64,000 nucleotides of DNA from Thalassospira sp. MCCC 1A01148 (GCF_001613795.1 NZ_LPVZ01000020.1:1-64000); one strand, 5' to 3'; counted from the first letter of the stretch, positions 8,254-16,476 are shown. Program-made: numbers and translations. The notes: generated by a model not told the origin, from the sequence alone.

Positions 8254-9261
8254 ATGTCCAACGCAGATTTTCCAGCTCGTATGAAAGCCGTCGAGATTAC
8301 CAAAGATGCCGACAAACCCGCACTCGTTGTCGGAGAGATCGCATTACCGGACTATGGACCTGACGATGTTCTGATACGGGTCGCGGCCAGTGGCGTGAAC
8401 CGGCCTGACCTGATGCAGGTTGCCGGTATGTATCCGCCGCCGCCCGGGGCCTCGGAAATTCCCGGTCTTGAATTGGCAGGCGAGATTGTCGCCATTGGTT
8501 CAAACGTGACTGACTGGGCCTGTGGCGATAAGGTTTGCGCGCTTGTCACCGGGGGTGGCTACGCGCAATATGCAGCGGTTCCAGCAGCGCAATGCCTGCC
8601 TGTACCCGACGGCCTTACGATGACGCAGGCCGCCGGGCTTCCCGAGACCTTTTTTACCGTTTGGCACAATGTTTTTGACAAAGCGGCGCTGAAGACGGGC
8701 GAGACATTTCTGGTGCATGGGGGGACGTCGGGCATCGGCACTACCGCCATACAACTTGCCAAGACGTTCGGCGCCAAAGTCATCGCCACCGCAGGATCGC
8801 AAGAGAAGTGTCAGGCATGTCGTGACCTTGGTGCGGATGTCGCCATCAATTACAAGACAGAGGACTTTGTCGAGCAGGTCAAGGCAGCAACGGATGGCAA
8901 AGGTGCGAACGTTATTCTTGATATGGTCGCAGGTGATTATGTCAGTCGCAATTTCAAGGCAGCGGCGTTTGAAGCACGCATCCTGATCATCGCGTTTCTG
9001 CGCGGACCAAAGGCGGAAACCAATTTTACGCCCCTGTTGCTGAAACGCCTTACTCTCATGGGGTCGACATTGCGCGCACAGCCCGTTGCCAACAAGGCGG
9101 CAATTGCCAATGCCTTGCGCGAAAAGGTCTGGCCGCTGATTGAGGCGGGCAAAATCGCACCGGTGATTTACAAGACCGTACCGCTTGATCAGGCATCGGA
9201 AGCGCACGCCATATTGAAGGGTGGCGCACACATCGGAAAAGTGATACTTGAAGTCGACTGA
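8254..9261 (+). CDS. NAD(P)H:quinone oxidoreductase, zinc-independent MDR family
   Basis: A 335-residue medium-chain dehydrogenase/reductase of the QOR/PIG3 type. The N-terminal GroES-like domain has SGVNRPDLMQ and GYPPPPGAS-like segments (here GMYPPPPGAS), and the Rossmann domain has VHGGTSGIGTTAIQLAK (about residues 153-169). The cysteine/histidine zinc ligands of alcohol dehydrogenases are absent, as in quinone oxidoreductases. It should use NADPH to reduce quinones in the cytoplasm. GAGG lies 5 bases before the ATG. It is divergent from DUF1192. Confidence 0.88.
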   Translation: MSNADFPARMKAVEITKDADKPALVVGEIALPDYGPDDVLIRVAASGVNRPDLMQVAGMYPPPPGASEIPGLELAGEIVAIGSNVTDWACGDKVCALVTGGGYAQYAAVPAAQCLPVPDGLTMTQAAGLPETFFTVWHNVFDKAALKTGETFLVHGGTSGIGTTAIQLAKTFGAKVIATAGSQEKCQACRDLGADVAINYKTEDFVEQVKAATDGKGANVILDMVAGDYVSRNFKAAAFEARILIIAFLRGPKAETNFTPLLLKRLTLMGSTLRAQPVANKAAIANALREKVWPLIEAGKIAPVIYKTVPLDQASEAHAILKGGAHIGKVILEVD

Positions 9262-9348
9262 TCGCATTTGGACGAAGGTCTGATATCTTTTATCTGACCA
9301 ATCCATGGCAACATGAGTATGCTTGCAGTTCGAAAAGAAATATTCTTT

Positions 9349-9374
9349 TTGCAACGCTGCAACAGATTGTTGCA
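9349..9374. repeat. TGCAAC direct and inverted repeats upstream of trcR
   Basis: TGCAAC occurs twice in direct orientation, and the second copy forms an inverted repeat with GTTGCA (5-base spacer). The block is about 80 bases before the predicted trcR promoter, so it may be a regulator site or the 3' hairpin of the preceding gene; there is no T tract on the plus strand. Confidence 0.35.
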
Positions 9375-9453
9375 TTTACCCGCACATTGATCGAAAAGAA
9401 CGCAATGGCGGGTCCGATGATGCGCAGCAACCCTTGTGGTTGACCTTGCTGCA

Positions 9454-9481
9454 TTGCCGGACCACCAAAAGAGATTATATT
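9454..9481 (+). promoter_or_regulatory. Probable sigma-70 promoter of trcR
   Basis: TTGCCG (9454-9459) and TATATT (9476-9481) with a 16-base spacer, 80 bases before the trcR ATG. Confidence 0.5.
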
Positions 9482-9561
9482 CTGGGGCAAACATTCCCGC
9501 GCTTTTTGGGCCTTATACCCATTGCCGGTCTCCAGAGAGAAAGAAGGAAACAGGAGGAAAT

Positions 9562-10242
9562 ATGGCACAGCCCCTCATGCCCAAAGCAACCGCTGTATGG
9601 CTTATCGACAATACCGGCTTGTCGTTCCGGCAGATTGCTGCCTTTACCGAGCTGCATGAACTTGAAATTCAGGCTATCGCCGATGGTGATGTTGGCCAGG
9701 GTATCGTTGGCCTTGACCCGGTTGCCAATGGTCAGCTGAGCAAAGAAGAAATTGAACGCTGCGAAAAAGATCCGCGCGAACTGCTGAAAATGGCGAAATC
9801 TGATCTGCCGCGCCCACGCGCACAGGCAAAGGGTGCACGCTATACCCCGGTGTCGAAACGTCAGGACCGCCCGAATGCAATTGCATGGCTTCTCAAACAT
9901 CATCCGGAACTTTCCGATGCACAGGTTTGCAAGCTGATTGGCACCACCAAGGACACCATTGGCAAGATCCGCGATCGGACGCACTGGAATTCAGCAAACC
10001 TTGCGCCGCGTAACCCGGTTACCATGGGTCTTTGTACCGAGCTTGACCTTGAAAAGCAGGTTGTGATCGCGCGCTCGAAGAACCCGGAAAAAATCGCCAA
10101 GGATGTCGAGCCGGATCCGCTGCCCGAAGAACTCCAGATCAATCCGGAACCAGATTATCCGGGCAAGAAAGGCGAAGAGAAGAAAGAAGAGCCGAAAACT
10201 TCCGATTATATGGAAGCGGCAGAAAACCTCTTCAAATCCTGA
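9562..10242 (+). CDS. trcR: DUF1013 protein, TrcR-like cell-cycle transcriptional regulator
   Basis: A 226-residue DUF1013 protein. The N-terminal part (MPKATAVWLIDNTGLSF then RQIAAF) and the middle part (AIAWLLKHHPELSDAQ then CKLIGTTKDTI) look like two helix-turn-helix units, typical of the family. In alphaproteobacteria DUF1013 proteins are annotated as cell-cycle transcriptional regulator TrcR. The C-terminus is charged and probably disordered. AGGAGG (9553-9558) precedes the ATG, which decides against an upstream in-frame ATG at 9436. A strong terminator follows, so it is probably a single-gene unit. Confidence 0.88.
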   Translation: MAQPLMPKATAVWLIDNTGLSFRQIAAFTELHELEIQAIADGDVGQGIVGLDPVANGQLSKEEIERCEKDPRELLKMAKSDLPRPRAQAKGARYTPVSKRQDRPNAIAWLLKHHPELSDAQVCKLIGTTKDTIGKIRDRTHWNSANLAPRNPVTMGLCTELDLEKQVVIARSKNPEKIAKDVEPDPLPEELQINPEPDYPGKKGEEKKEEPKTSDYMEAAENLFKS

Positions 10243-10250
10243 TCAAATTC

Positions 10251-10277
10251 AAAGGGCCGCCCGTTGGGCGGCCTTTT
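10251..10277 (+). terminator. Rho-independent terminator of trcR
   Basis: AAAGGGCCGCCC pairs with GGGCGGCCTTT around GTT, followed by TT and a T-rich tail. It begins 9 bases after the stop codon. Confidence 0.92.
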
Positions 10278-10408
10278 TGTTTCCCGATTGCGCATCCCGC
10301 GCGTAAGGTTTGTTTCATAGTATTGCCGCGAAACGGTAACGCAACCGACATGGATGCCACATACCATTCGCCAGCTTTTCGAACGAACAACACCGAAGAA
10401 ACGTTTCC

Positions 10409-11221
10409 ATGCAAAAACGTCCTACCGAACGCCAGGCCGGCATCGTCGAACTTGTCCGTGCAGACGGCTTCCGCACCATCGAACAGCTTGCTGAACGCTT
10501 TGATGTGACACCACAGACCATCCGGCGTGACGTCAATGCCCTGTGTAACGAGGGCTTGCTACGTCGTCGCCACGGCGGTGTCGAACCCGCGCTTGAACAT
10601 GAAAACATTGCGTATCGGGCGCGCAAGGTCCTCAACGTCAATGACAAGCGCAAGATTGCTGCCCTAGTCGCCCGAGAAATTCCCAACGGAGCATCCCTGT
10701 TCTTTTCGATTGGCACCACGCCGGAACTGGTCGCCAATGCATTGCTGCAGCATCGAGACCTTCGGATCTTTACCAATAACCTCAATGTCGCCTATGTCGC
10801 GGCCACAAATGACAGCTTTGAAGTCACCCTGATTGGCGGGCGTCTGCGCAACCGTGACCGCGATGTTCTTGGCCCCGAGGTCGAGGCGTTCTTTAACAGC
10901 TACAAGGTGGATTACGGTATCTTCGGCGTTGGCGGAATTGATCCGGACGGCAGCCTTCTTGATTTCGATGAACAGGAAGTCCGCGCCCGATCTGCAATTC
11001 TCAAGAATGCGCGCAAATCCTTTCTGGTCGCCGATCACACCAAGTTTGGCCGCAACGCGGTTGTGCGCGGCGGCTCCATCCGCGATGTCAGCGCGTTCTT
11101 CACCGACTGCCCGCCACCCGACCATATTGAACAGATCATTGATGAGTCTGGCGTTGCGCTCCATGTTCCCGAGGCAGGCACAGACTTCCCGACCTTTGTC
11201 ATTCCCGATGATCACGACTGA
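10409..11221 (+). CDS. DeoR family transcriptional repressor, GlpR-like
   Basis: A 270-residue DeoR regulator. The winged helix-turn-helix (about 5-60) has ERFDVTPQTIRRDVNAL and RRRHGG. The sugar-phosphate sensing domain has SIGTTPELVANALL, TNNLNVAY, GGRLRNRD and ADHTKFGRNAVV. These segments closely follow E. coli GlpR, the repressor of the glycerol-3-phosphate regulon, so glycerol-3-phosphate is the likely ligand. No glp genes are in the window, so any targets are remote. The ribosome site is weak. It converges with prpE across a terminator. Confidence 0.82.
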   Translation: MQKRPTERQAGIVELVRADGFRTIEQLAERFDVTPQTIRRDVNALCNEGLLRRRHGGVEPALEHENIAYRARKVLNVNDKRKIAALVAREIPNGASLFFSIGTTPELVANALLQHRDLRIFTNNLNVAYVAATNDSFEVTLIGGRLRNRDRDVLGPEVEAFFNSYKVDYGIFGVGGIDPDGSLLDFDEQEVRARSAILKNARKSFLVADHTKFGRNAVVRGGSIRDVSAFFTDCPPPDHIEQIIDESGVALHVPEAGTDFPTFVIPDDHD

Positions 11222-11233
11222 TCATTATACGGC

Positions 11234-11268
11234 AAAAAAACACCCGCTTTTGATTTCAAAAGCGGGTG
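11234..11268 (-). terminator. Rho-independent terminator of prpE
   Basis: A perfect 12-bp stem (CACCCGCTTTTG with CAAAAGCGGGTG) around ATTT. The T tract (seven T) is on the minus strand, so it serves prpE rather than the convergent deoR-type gene. Confidence 0.9.
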
Positions 11269-11324
11269 CAAGGGTGCTCCGTTAACAAGGGAACGGGAGT
11301 ATGCATCGGTGATGAAGAGGTTAT

Positions 11325-13220
11325 CTATTTCGCATATCCGATCTCTTTGAGGACCTCGGCGATTTCGGGAAGGATTGCCGGATCATCAATCGTTGCCGGG
11401 GTGTTATAGCTTTCACCATCGGCGATGGAACGCATGGTCTTGCGCAGGATTTTTCCCGACCGGGTTTTTGGCAAACGGTTGACGACTGTGGCCTTTTTAA
11501 AGGCCGCAACCGGGCCGATCTGATCCCGGACCATGGCAACAATTTCTGCCAGAATGGCGTCATGCGGGCGGGTAACGCCCGACTTCAACACGACAAAGCC
11601 CAGCGGCAACTGCCCTTTCAGATCATCATGGACACCAATCACAGCACATTCGGCAACATCGGGATGTCCGGACAAGACTTCTTCCATGCCGCCAGTTGAA
11701 AGGCGGTGACCCGCAACGTTGATAATGTCATCCGTACGCGACATGACATAGACATAGCCATCTTCGTCAATGAAGCCCGCATCGCCGGTGGCGTAGTAGC
11801 CAGGAAACTCTTCAAGATAGGATGACTTGAAGCGATCCTCGTTCTGCCAAAGAGTGGGCAGTGTTCCCGGTGGCAACGGCAATTTGGCCGCCAGCGCACC
11901 GATCTGCCCGCGCTCAAGAGGTTTTCCTGCCTCGTCGAGAACCTGAACATCCCAGCCACAGGCCGCAACCGTCGGCGATCCGTATTTGATCGGCAGCAGT
12001 TCAATCCCGCGCGGGTTTGCACAGATTGACCAGCCCGTTTCGGTCTGCCACCAGTGGTCAATCACCGGCACACCAAGACTGTTCTCAGCCCATTGCAGGG
12101 TATCGGGATCTGATCGTTCGCCGGCAAGATACAGGGCCTCAAGGCAGCTCAGATCGTAATTGGCCATATGGGCCGCCTTGGGATCATCGCGCTTGATCGC
12201 TCGGAAAGCTGTGGGTGCGGTAAACAGGACTTTGACGTTGTGCTGGGAAATGACCCGCCAGAACGCCCCGGCATCCGGGGTCCCGACCGGTTTGCCTTCG
12301 AACATGACTGTCGTGCAGCCTGCCAGAAGCGGCGCATAAACGATATAGGAATGCCCGACAACCCAGCCAACATCGGATGCCGCCCAGTAAACGTCACCGG
12401 CTTCCACGCCATAGATGTTTTTCATCGACCAGTGCAGGGCAACCATATGCCCGCCATTGTCACGCACAACGCCCTTTGGCTGTCCCGTCGTGCCGGATGT
12501 ATAAAGCACATACAGCGGATCAGTCGCGTCAACCGGGACACAATCGGACGGGGCGACTTTGGCGCACTCCACTTCCCAGTCATAGTCACGCCCATCTATC
12601 AACAGCGCATCACTTTGCGGGCGCTGGAAAAGAATGACGCTGTCAGGCTTGTGCTTGGCCATGGCAATGGCCTTATCAAGCAGCGGTTTGTATTCGATAA
12701 CCCGGGAACCCTCGATGCCACAGCTTGCTGTCAGGATCAGTTTTGGCTTGGCGTCATCAATACGTGTTGCCAGTTCGTTGGAAGCAAAGCCACCAAACAC
12801 CACAGAGTGGATCGCACCAATACGCGCACAGGCCAGCATTGCCATCGCGGCCTGCGGGATCATCGGCATATAGATGATGACGCGATCTCCCTTGGTTACG
12901 CCGCGTGCATGCAGCGCACCCGCCAGACGGGCGACCTCGTCACGAAGATGCGTGTAGGTAAATGTTTGAACCGTATTTGTGACCGGGCTGTCATAGATCA
13001 GGGCGGGCTGATCACCACGGCCATCTTCGATATGGCGATCCAGCGCGTTGTAACAGGTATTGACCTTCCCACCGCTAAACCAGCGGTAAAATGGTGGGTT
13101 ACTGTCATCAAGCACACGGTCCCATTTCTTGTACCAGGAAATGTTTTCAGCAGCTTCAGCCCAAAAGCCTTCCTTGTCGGCAATCGAACGTTCGTAGATT
13201 TCCTGGTAGCGACCGGTCAT
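11325..13220 (-). CDS. prpE: Propionyl-CoA synthetase (PrpE type acyl-CoA synthetase)
   Basis: A 631-residue AMP-forming synthetase that should activate propionate to propionyl-CoA. It has the adenylation motif YTSGTTGQPKGVVRDNGG, the WWQTETG motif, YATGDAGFIDEDGYV, and the C-terminal catalytic lysine in PKTRSGKILRK. The RDNGG after the P-loop and SDVGWVVGHSYIVYAPLL are typical of PrpE rather than Acs. The methylcitrate genes prpB/C/D are not adjacent. GGGAGGG precedes the start. Two inverted repeats upstream could be operators. Acetyl-CoA synthetase activity cannot be ruled out. Confidence 0.88.
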   Translation of the reverse strand: MTGRYQEIYERSIADKEGFWAEAAENISWYKKWDRVLDDSNPPFYRWFSGGKVNTCYNALDRHIEDGRGDQPALIYDSPVTNTVQTFTYTHLRDEVARLAGALHARGVTKGDRVIIYMPMIPQAAMAMLACARIGAIHSVVFGGFASNELATRIDDAKPKLILTASCGIEGSRVIEYKPLLDKAIAMAKHKPDSVILFQRPQSDALLIDGRDYDWEVECAKVAPSDCVPVDATDPLYVLYTSGTTGQPKGVVRDNGGHMVALHWSMKNIYGVEAGDVYWAASDVGWVVGHSYIVYAPLLAGCTTVMFEGKPVGTPDAGAFWRVISQHNVKVLFTAPTAFRAIKRDDPKAAHMANYDLSCLEALYLAGERSDPDTLQWAENSLGVPVIDHWWQTETGWSICANPRGIELLPIKYGSPTVAACGWDVQVLDEAGKPLERGQIGALAAKLPLPPGTLPTLWQNEDRFKSSYLEEFPGYYATGDAGFIDEDGYVYVMSRTDDIINVAGHRLSTGGMEEVLSGHPDVAECAVIGVHDDLKGQLPLGFVVLKSGVTRPHDAILAEIVAMVRDQIGPVAAFKKATVVNRLPKTRSGKILRKTMRSIADGESYNTPATIDDPAILPEIAEVLKEIGYAK

Positions 13221-13252
13221 TGGTAAAAACCCTCCCGCGGCGGTTTGTCTGA

Positions 13253-13268
13253 CGTCCAGATCCGGACG
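13253..13268. promoter_or_regulatory. Short inverted repeat in the prpE leader
   Basis: CGTCC (13253-13257) and GGACG (13264-13268) around AGATCC, 33 bases before the prpE start codon. It could be an operator or a small leader hairpin. Confidence 0.3.
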
Positions 13269-13289
13269 CCTGCGTAGCGCTATATATGT

Positions 13290-13313
13290 AAATCGGCATC
13301 ATAATACCGATTT
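13290..13313. promoter_or_regulatory. Inverted repeat, possible operator of prpE
   Basis: AAATCGG (13290-13296) and CCGATTT (13307-13313) are perfect arms around 10 bases, 70 to 93 bases upstream of prpE in an A+T-rich promoter-like stretch. Confidence 0.4.
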
Positions 13314-13456
13314 AATTTGCGCATACCCCTTAGACATTGGTAGAGCCCTGTAACCCTTTGTATTCTGCGGATTACAATCACTCAAATCAGGCGCGCGACT
13401 GATCCCAAACACCAGAGGATTCGTATACGTGCGCAGTACAAACATTTATGTGGGAA

Positions 13457-13616
13457 GTCGCCCATGGTTTTGAAGTGCATACACAAAGATGCCGCCTCAT
13501 GCGTGGGCGACAGTATGAGGCGGCAAAAGCAAGAGTTAGGAAATCTGTGAGGTCGTCAAACCATTCGGGTGGCAGATCGCGCGTTCTTGCTCACGCGATT
13601 GACCATGCCCGAACGG
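13457..13616 (-). ncRNA. Candidate structured RNA with pseudoknot potential
   Basis: Read on the minus strand, the segment first forms a hairpin right after the DUF465 stop codon (TTCGGG with CCCGAA outside, ATCGCG with CGCGAT inside). It then has an 11-bp stem (13515-13525 with 13490-13500) whose 14-base loop contains GTCGCCCA (minus strand of 13504-13511). That loop is perfectly complementary to TGGGCGAC further on (minus strand of 13457-13464). Spacers of 3, 3 and 25 bases suit an H-type pseudoknot. It may be the 3' UTR of DUF465, an independent RNA, or part of a long prpE leader. I do not recognise a known family. Confidence 0.4.
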
Positions 13617-13781
13617 CTAATGGGTTATTCGGTTTATCTCGTCCTTGATTTCAAGCTTGCGACGTTTAATGTCTGCGACAACGGAATCGTCGGGCGCCGG
13701 GCGGCGCGTCTCGAGGTGGAGTTCCTGCTCAAGTGCAGCATGTTTGGCAGTAAGAGCTTCGATATGGCTTTGAACGCTCAT
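13617..13781 (-). CDS. DUF465 (YdcH-like) small coiled-coil protein
   Basis: A 54-residue protein: MSVQSHIEALTAKHAALEQE, then a charged turn, then VVADIKRRKLEIKDEINRI. This is the two-helix pattern of DUF465, whose members are short, soluble and of unknown function. AGGAG lies 8 bases before the ATG, which fixes the start although the frame is open further upstream. It is divergent from ubiX. A second DUF465 gene lies at 16246. Confidence 0.85.
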   Translation of the reverse strand: MSVQSHIEALTAKHAALEQELHLETRRPAPDDSVVADIKRRKLEIKDEINRITH

Positions 13782-13896
13782 TCGCCTACTCCTTATTTCT
13801 GACATTGCCCACAAGAAGATGGTATTAATTTCGTAACATGATTTCCAGTGTTTCAATCATGATCGTGAACAGGAACACAGTCCGGTAAGGAACGGT

Positions 13897-14514
13897 ATGA
13901 CGCAAAAAGATCGACTTATCATTGGCATAACCGGCGCGTCCGGGGTGATTTACGGCATACGTTTTTTACAGCTGCTGAAAAATGCGCCAACCGAGACTCA
14001 TCTGGTCCTTTCCAAAGCAGCCGAGCGCACGATCGCCTATGAAACCGATTTTAAAATCCGCGAAATCAAGGAGATGGCGAACGTTGTCCACGAAAATGCA
14101 GACATCGGCGCCCCGATCGCATCAGGTTCTTTTCGCACACGCGGCATGATTATCGCCCCATGCTCCATGAAGTCTCTGGCCGAGGTTGCAAGCGGAGTCG
14201 CGGATAATTTGATCGCACGCGCAGCCGATGTGATCCTCAAAGAGCGCAAGCGTCTGGTGCTTATGGCGCGTGAAACACCACTTCATGCCGGCCATATCCG
14301 CAACATGGCACAGGCCACGGAAAACGGTGCCATCATTGCCCCGCCGGTCCCGGCATTCTATGCCCGTCCACAGTCACTTGATGAAATGGTGACGCAAAGC
14401 TGCGCACGCGTTCTTGATCTGTTTGAAATTGATCTGCCAGAAACCGCGCGTTGGGGCGATAGCGACGCCGCCAATCCGATCCCTGTTACCGGCAAACCCA
14501 AACCGCGCAACTGA
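13897..14514 (+). CDS. ubiX: Flavin prenyltransferase UbiX
   Basis: A 205-residue UbiX/Pad1 protein. It joins a dimethylallyl group to FMN to make prenylated FMN, the cofactor of UbiD decarboxylase in ubiquinone synthesis. Seen are GITGASGVIYGIRFL at the FMN site (about 9-23), the conserved LVLSKAAE, IAPCSMKSLAEVASG, NLIARAADV and LMARETPLHAGHIRNM. AAGGAA lies 4 bases before the ATG. ubiD is not in the window; other quinone genes (coq9, ubiG) are. Confidence 0.95.
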   Translation: MTQKDRLIIGITGASGVIYGIRFLQLLKNAPTETHLVLSKAAERTIAYETDFKIREIKEMANVVHENADIGAPIASGSFRTRGMIIAPCSMKSLAEVASGVADNLIARAADVILKERKRLVLMARETPLHAGHIRNMAQATENGAIIAPPVPAFYARPQSLDEMVTQSCARVLDLFEIDLPETARWGDSDAANPIPVTGKPKPRN

Positions 14515-14526
14515 ATTGATCGGGCA

Positions 14527-14997
14527 TTAGGCAATCCCCATTAGCCGGGTCAAATCGCCAAGTGCCTTGTCACACGCCGCCTGATCAAGTTCAAACCTGT
14601 TGGGTGACAAATAGGCATGGGCAGGCGCCAGAAGGTCGTCACTGGGGACCGTTTCCACCGCATCGCAAAGAATGTGCTGCTCGATCCGTTCGGCCTGCAA
14701 TTCGTCTGATTTGACTTTTTGGCGCAGTTCCTGGGCACTTGCCCTTGGATCATCACGCAAATGACGCCGCGTGTGGCGAAGTGGTTTGATCACGTTTTCG
14801 CGCCAGTCACGCACTGCGCCCTCGAGCGAGGAAATACTGAGCGGCGCGAGCCCCTTTTGACCCAAAAAGAACATGAAAAGCAGCATGTTAACATCAAGGT
14901 CGCAACGTTCCTGAAGATCAAGACACAGCTTCGCCACGCCGTCACGACCATACATCTCAACCGTAAAGGCCCAGACTTCTTCCTGATCCATTCCCAA
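14527..14997 (-). CDS. TIGR02444 / DUF2390 family protein
   Basis: A 156-residue helical protein that begins near EEVWAFTVEMYGRDGVAKLCLDLQ and contains DVNMLLFMFFLG, then WRENVIKPLRHTRRHLR. This matches the TIGR02444 family, found mainly in proteobacteria and without known function. There is no signal peptide or membrane segment. It lies 21 bases after pfkA on the same strand and may be co-transcribed with it. It converges with ubiX. Confidence 0.75.
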   Translation of the reverse strand: MGMDQEEVWAFTVEMYGRDGVAKLCLDLQERCDLDVNMLLFMFFLGQKGLAPLSISSLEGAVRDWRENVIKPLRHTRRHLRDDPRASAQELRQKVKSDELQAERIEQHILCDAVETVPSDDLLAPAHAYLSPNRFELDQAACDKALGDLTRLMGIA

Positions 14998-15018
14998 CCT
15001 GCTTGTATAATTTTGTGA

Positions 15019-16125
15019 TCAGACTGTTTTCGCTGTTCGGGCGACTTTGGGCGGATGCCCAAGATAGGCACCAAGCCCCTTTGCGGTCGAGACCATCGTG
15101 CCTGCAGTATCAACAAGGCGTGGCCCGACAATAACATCTTCCATCGCAACATCGACCACCTTGCGTTGCTGCCACGCGCACACACGATCAAACTTTTGCT
15201 GCGCAATCAGATCCACCGCATGTACGCCAAAGGCCGATGCAATCACCCGGTCGCGTGGTGATGGTGTCCCGCCACGCTGAACATGGCCGAGGACCGTAAC
15301 ACGGGTTTCCCATCCTGTCCGTGCGCCCAGCTCATCGGCCAACCAATGCCCGACCCCGCCATACCGGATTTTCTGACCATCGTCGCCCACCGTGACGGCA
15401 GAACCGTCGTCACGTTTGACGGCCTCGGCAACAATCACCAGGGCATGGTTTCGGCCACTTTTGCGAATATTGAGACAATGCTGGGTCAGTTCATCCAGAT
15501 CATAATCCATTTCCGGAATCAGGATCACATCCGCCCCGCCTGCCACCCCGGCAAACAACGCGATATGCCCGGCATCACGCCCCATGACTTCAAGGATCAT
15601 GATGCGGTCATGCGATGCCGCAGTTGGCTGCAAACGATCAAGCGCGTCGGTCGCAACATTCACAGCCGTCGTAAATCCGATGGAATACTCTGTTTGGGCA
15701 AGATCGTTATCGACCGTTTTGGGAATCCCCACCAGATTGATGCCGCCCATTTTGGCCAGCCGATGCAAGATTGCCATGCTGCCATCGCCGCCAATCCCGA
15801 TCAGCGCATCCAGACCAAGTTTGCGGTAGCCTTCTATTACCTCGTTTGACCGGTCGGCAAAACTGCCATCCGCCATCGGGTAATGGAACGGATCGCCCTT
15901 GTTCACGGTGCCAAGAATTGTTCCCCCGAGGCGCAGCATCCCGTCATTGTTGATCTGATCATTCAAATCAATCGCCTGGGGCGGATCCTGCATCAATCCA
16001 TGGGTTCCCTGCCGAATGCCGACAACATCCCAACCATAACCAAGTACAGCACGCCGGACGACAGCAAGAATAACCGCATTCAATCCGGCACAATCACCGC
16101 CACTGGTCAAAACTCCGATCCGCAT
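15019..16125 (-). CDS. pfkA: 6-phosphofructokinase, group III type
   Basis: A 368-residue phosphofructokinase. It phosphorylates fructose 6-phosphate in glycolysis or, if pyrophosphate-dependent, works reversibly. The N-terminal GVLTSGGDCAGLNAVI and catalytic TVDND (D139, D141) are intact, as is MGRDAGH. The two phosphoryl-donor positions disagree: GGDG (G115, the ATP-type residue) but PKTVD (K136, usual in PPi and group III enzymes). I expect ATP use, without certainty. The ATG at 16125 follows AAGGA; the frame is open eight codons further upstream. Confidence 0.92.
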   Translation of the reverse strand: MRIGVLTSGGDCAGLNAVILAVVRRAVLGYGWDVVGIRQGTHGLMQDPPQAIDLNDQINNDGMLRLGGTILGTVNKGDPFHYPMADGSFADRSNEVIEGYRKLGLDALIGIGGDGSMAILHRLAKMGGINLVGIPKTVDNDLAQTEYSIGFTTAVNVATDALDRLQPTAASHDRIMILEVMGRDAGHIALFAGVAGGADVILIPEMDYDLDELTQHCLNIRKSGRNHALVIVAEAVKRDDGSAVTVGDDGQKIRYGGVGHWLADELGARTGWETRVTVLGHVQRGGTPSPRDRVIASAFGVHAVDLIAQQKFDRVCAWQQRKVVDVAMEDVIVGPRLVDTAGTMVSTAKGLGAYLGHPPKVARTAKTV

Positions 16126-16245
16126 TTGTTTCCTTCCCAAACGTGCCAATATTGTTTTACAGGGTGGTACAAATCATATGGGTTGCCAACATGATATCTG
16201 GTACTATCACCATCCCCTCGCATTGGTTATTAAGCTGGATCAAAA

Positions 16246-16452
16246 ATGGACGAAATCAATCAGATCGAGATTGAAAAGAAACTTCTTTCGCTCCGCGAGG
16301 AACACCGTGATCTGGATGTGGCCATCGAACAAATGTCTCAGGCGCCACATCATGATCAGTTGCGACTCGGCCGCATGAAAAAGCGCAAACTGGCGCTTAA
16401 GGATGAAATCCTTTATGTCGAATCGCAGTTGGTGCCAGACATCATCGCCTGA
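16246..16452 (+). CDS. DUF465 (YdcH-like) small coiled-coil protein
   Basis: A 68-residue protein: IEIEKKLLSLREEHRDLDVAIE, a PHHDQLRLGRMKKRKLALKD segment, and a short tail. This is the DUF465 two-helix pattern and is slightly longer than the copy at 13617. Function unknown. The ribosome binding site is weak (GGAT). It converges with the degenerate GGDEF gene across an inverted repeat. Confidence 0.8.
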   Translation: MDEINQIEIEKKLLSLREEHRDLDVAIEQMSQAPHHDQLRLGRMKKRKLALKDEILYVESQLVPDIIA

Positions 16453-16476
16453 TTTCTGAAAAGTGTAGCCTGCAGT

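Larger units (their letters stand above)
13221..13616. other. Structured non-coding region between prpE and a DUF465 gene
   Basis: No coding sequence is supported. The left part carries inverted repeats near the prpE start; the right part carries a set of long complementary segments described separately. The base composition is mixed, with an A+T-rich section at about 13280-13330 that probably contains the prpE promoter. Confidence 0.55.
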
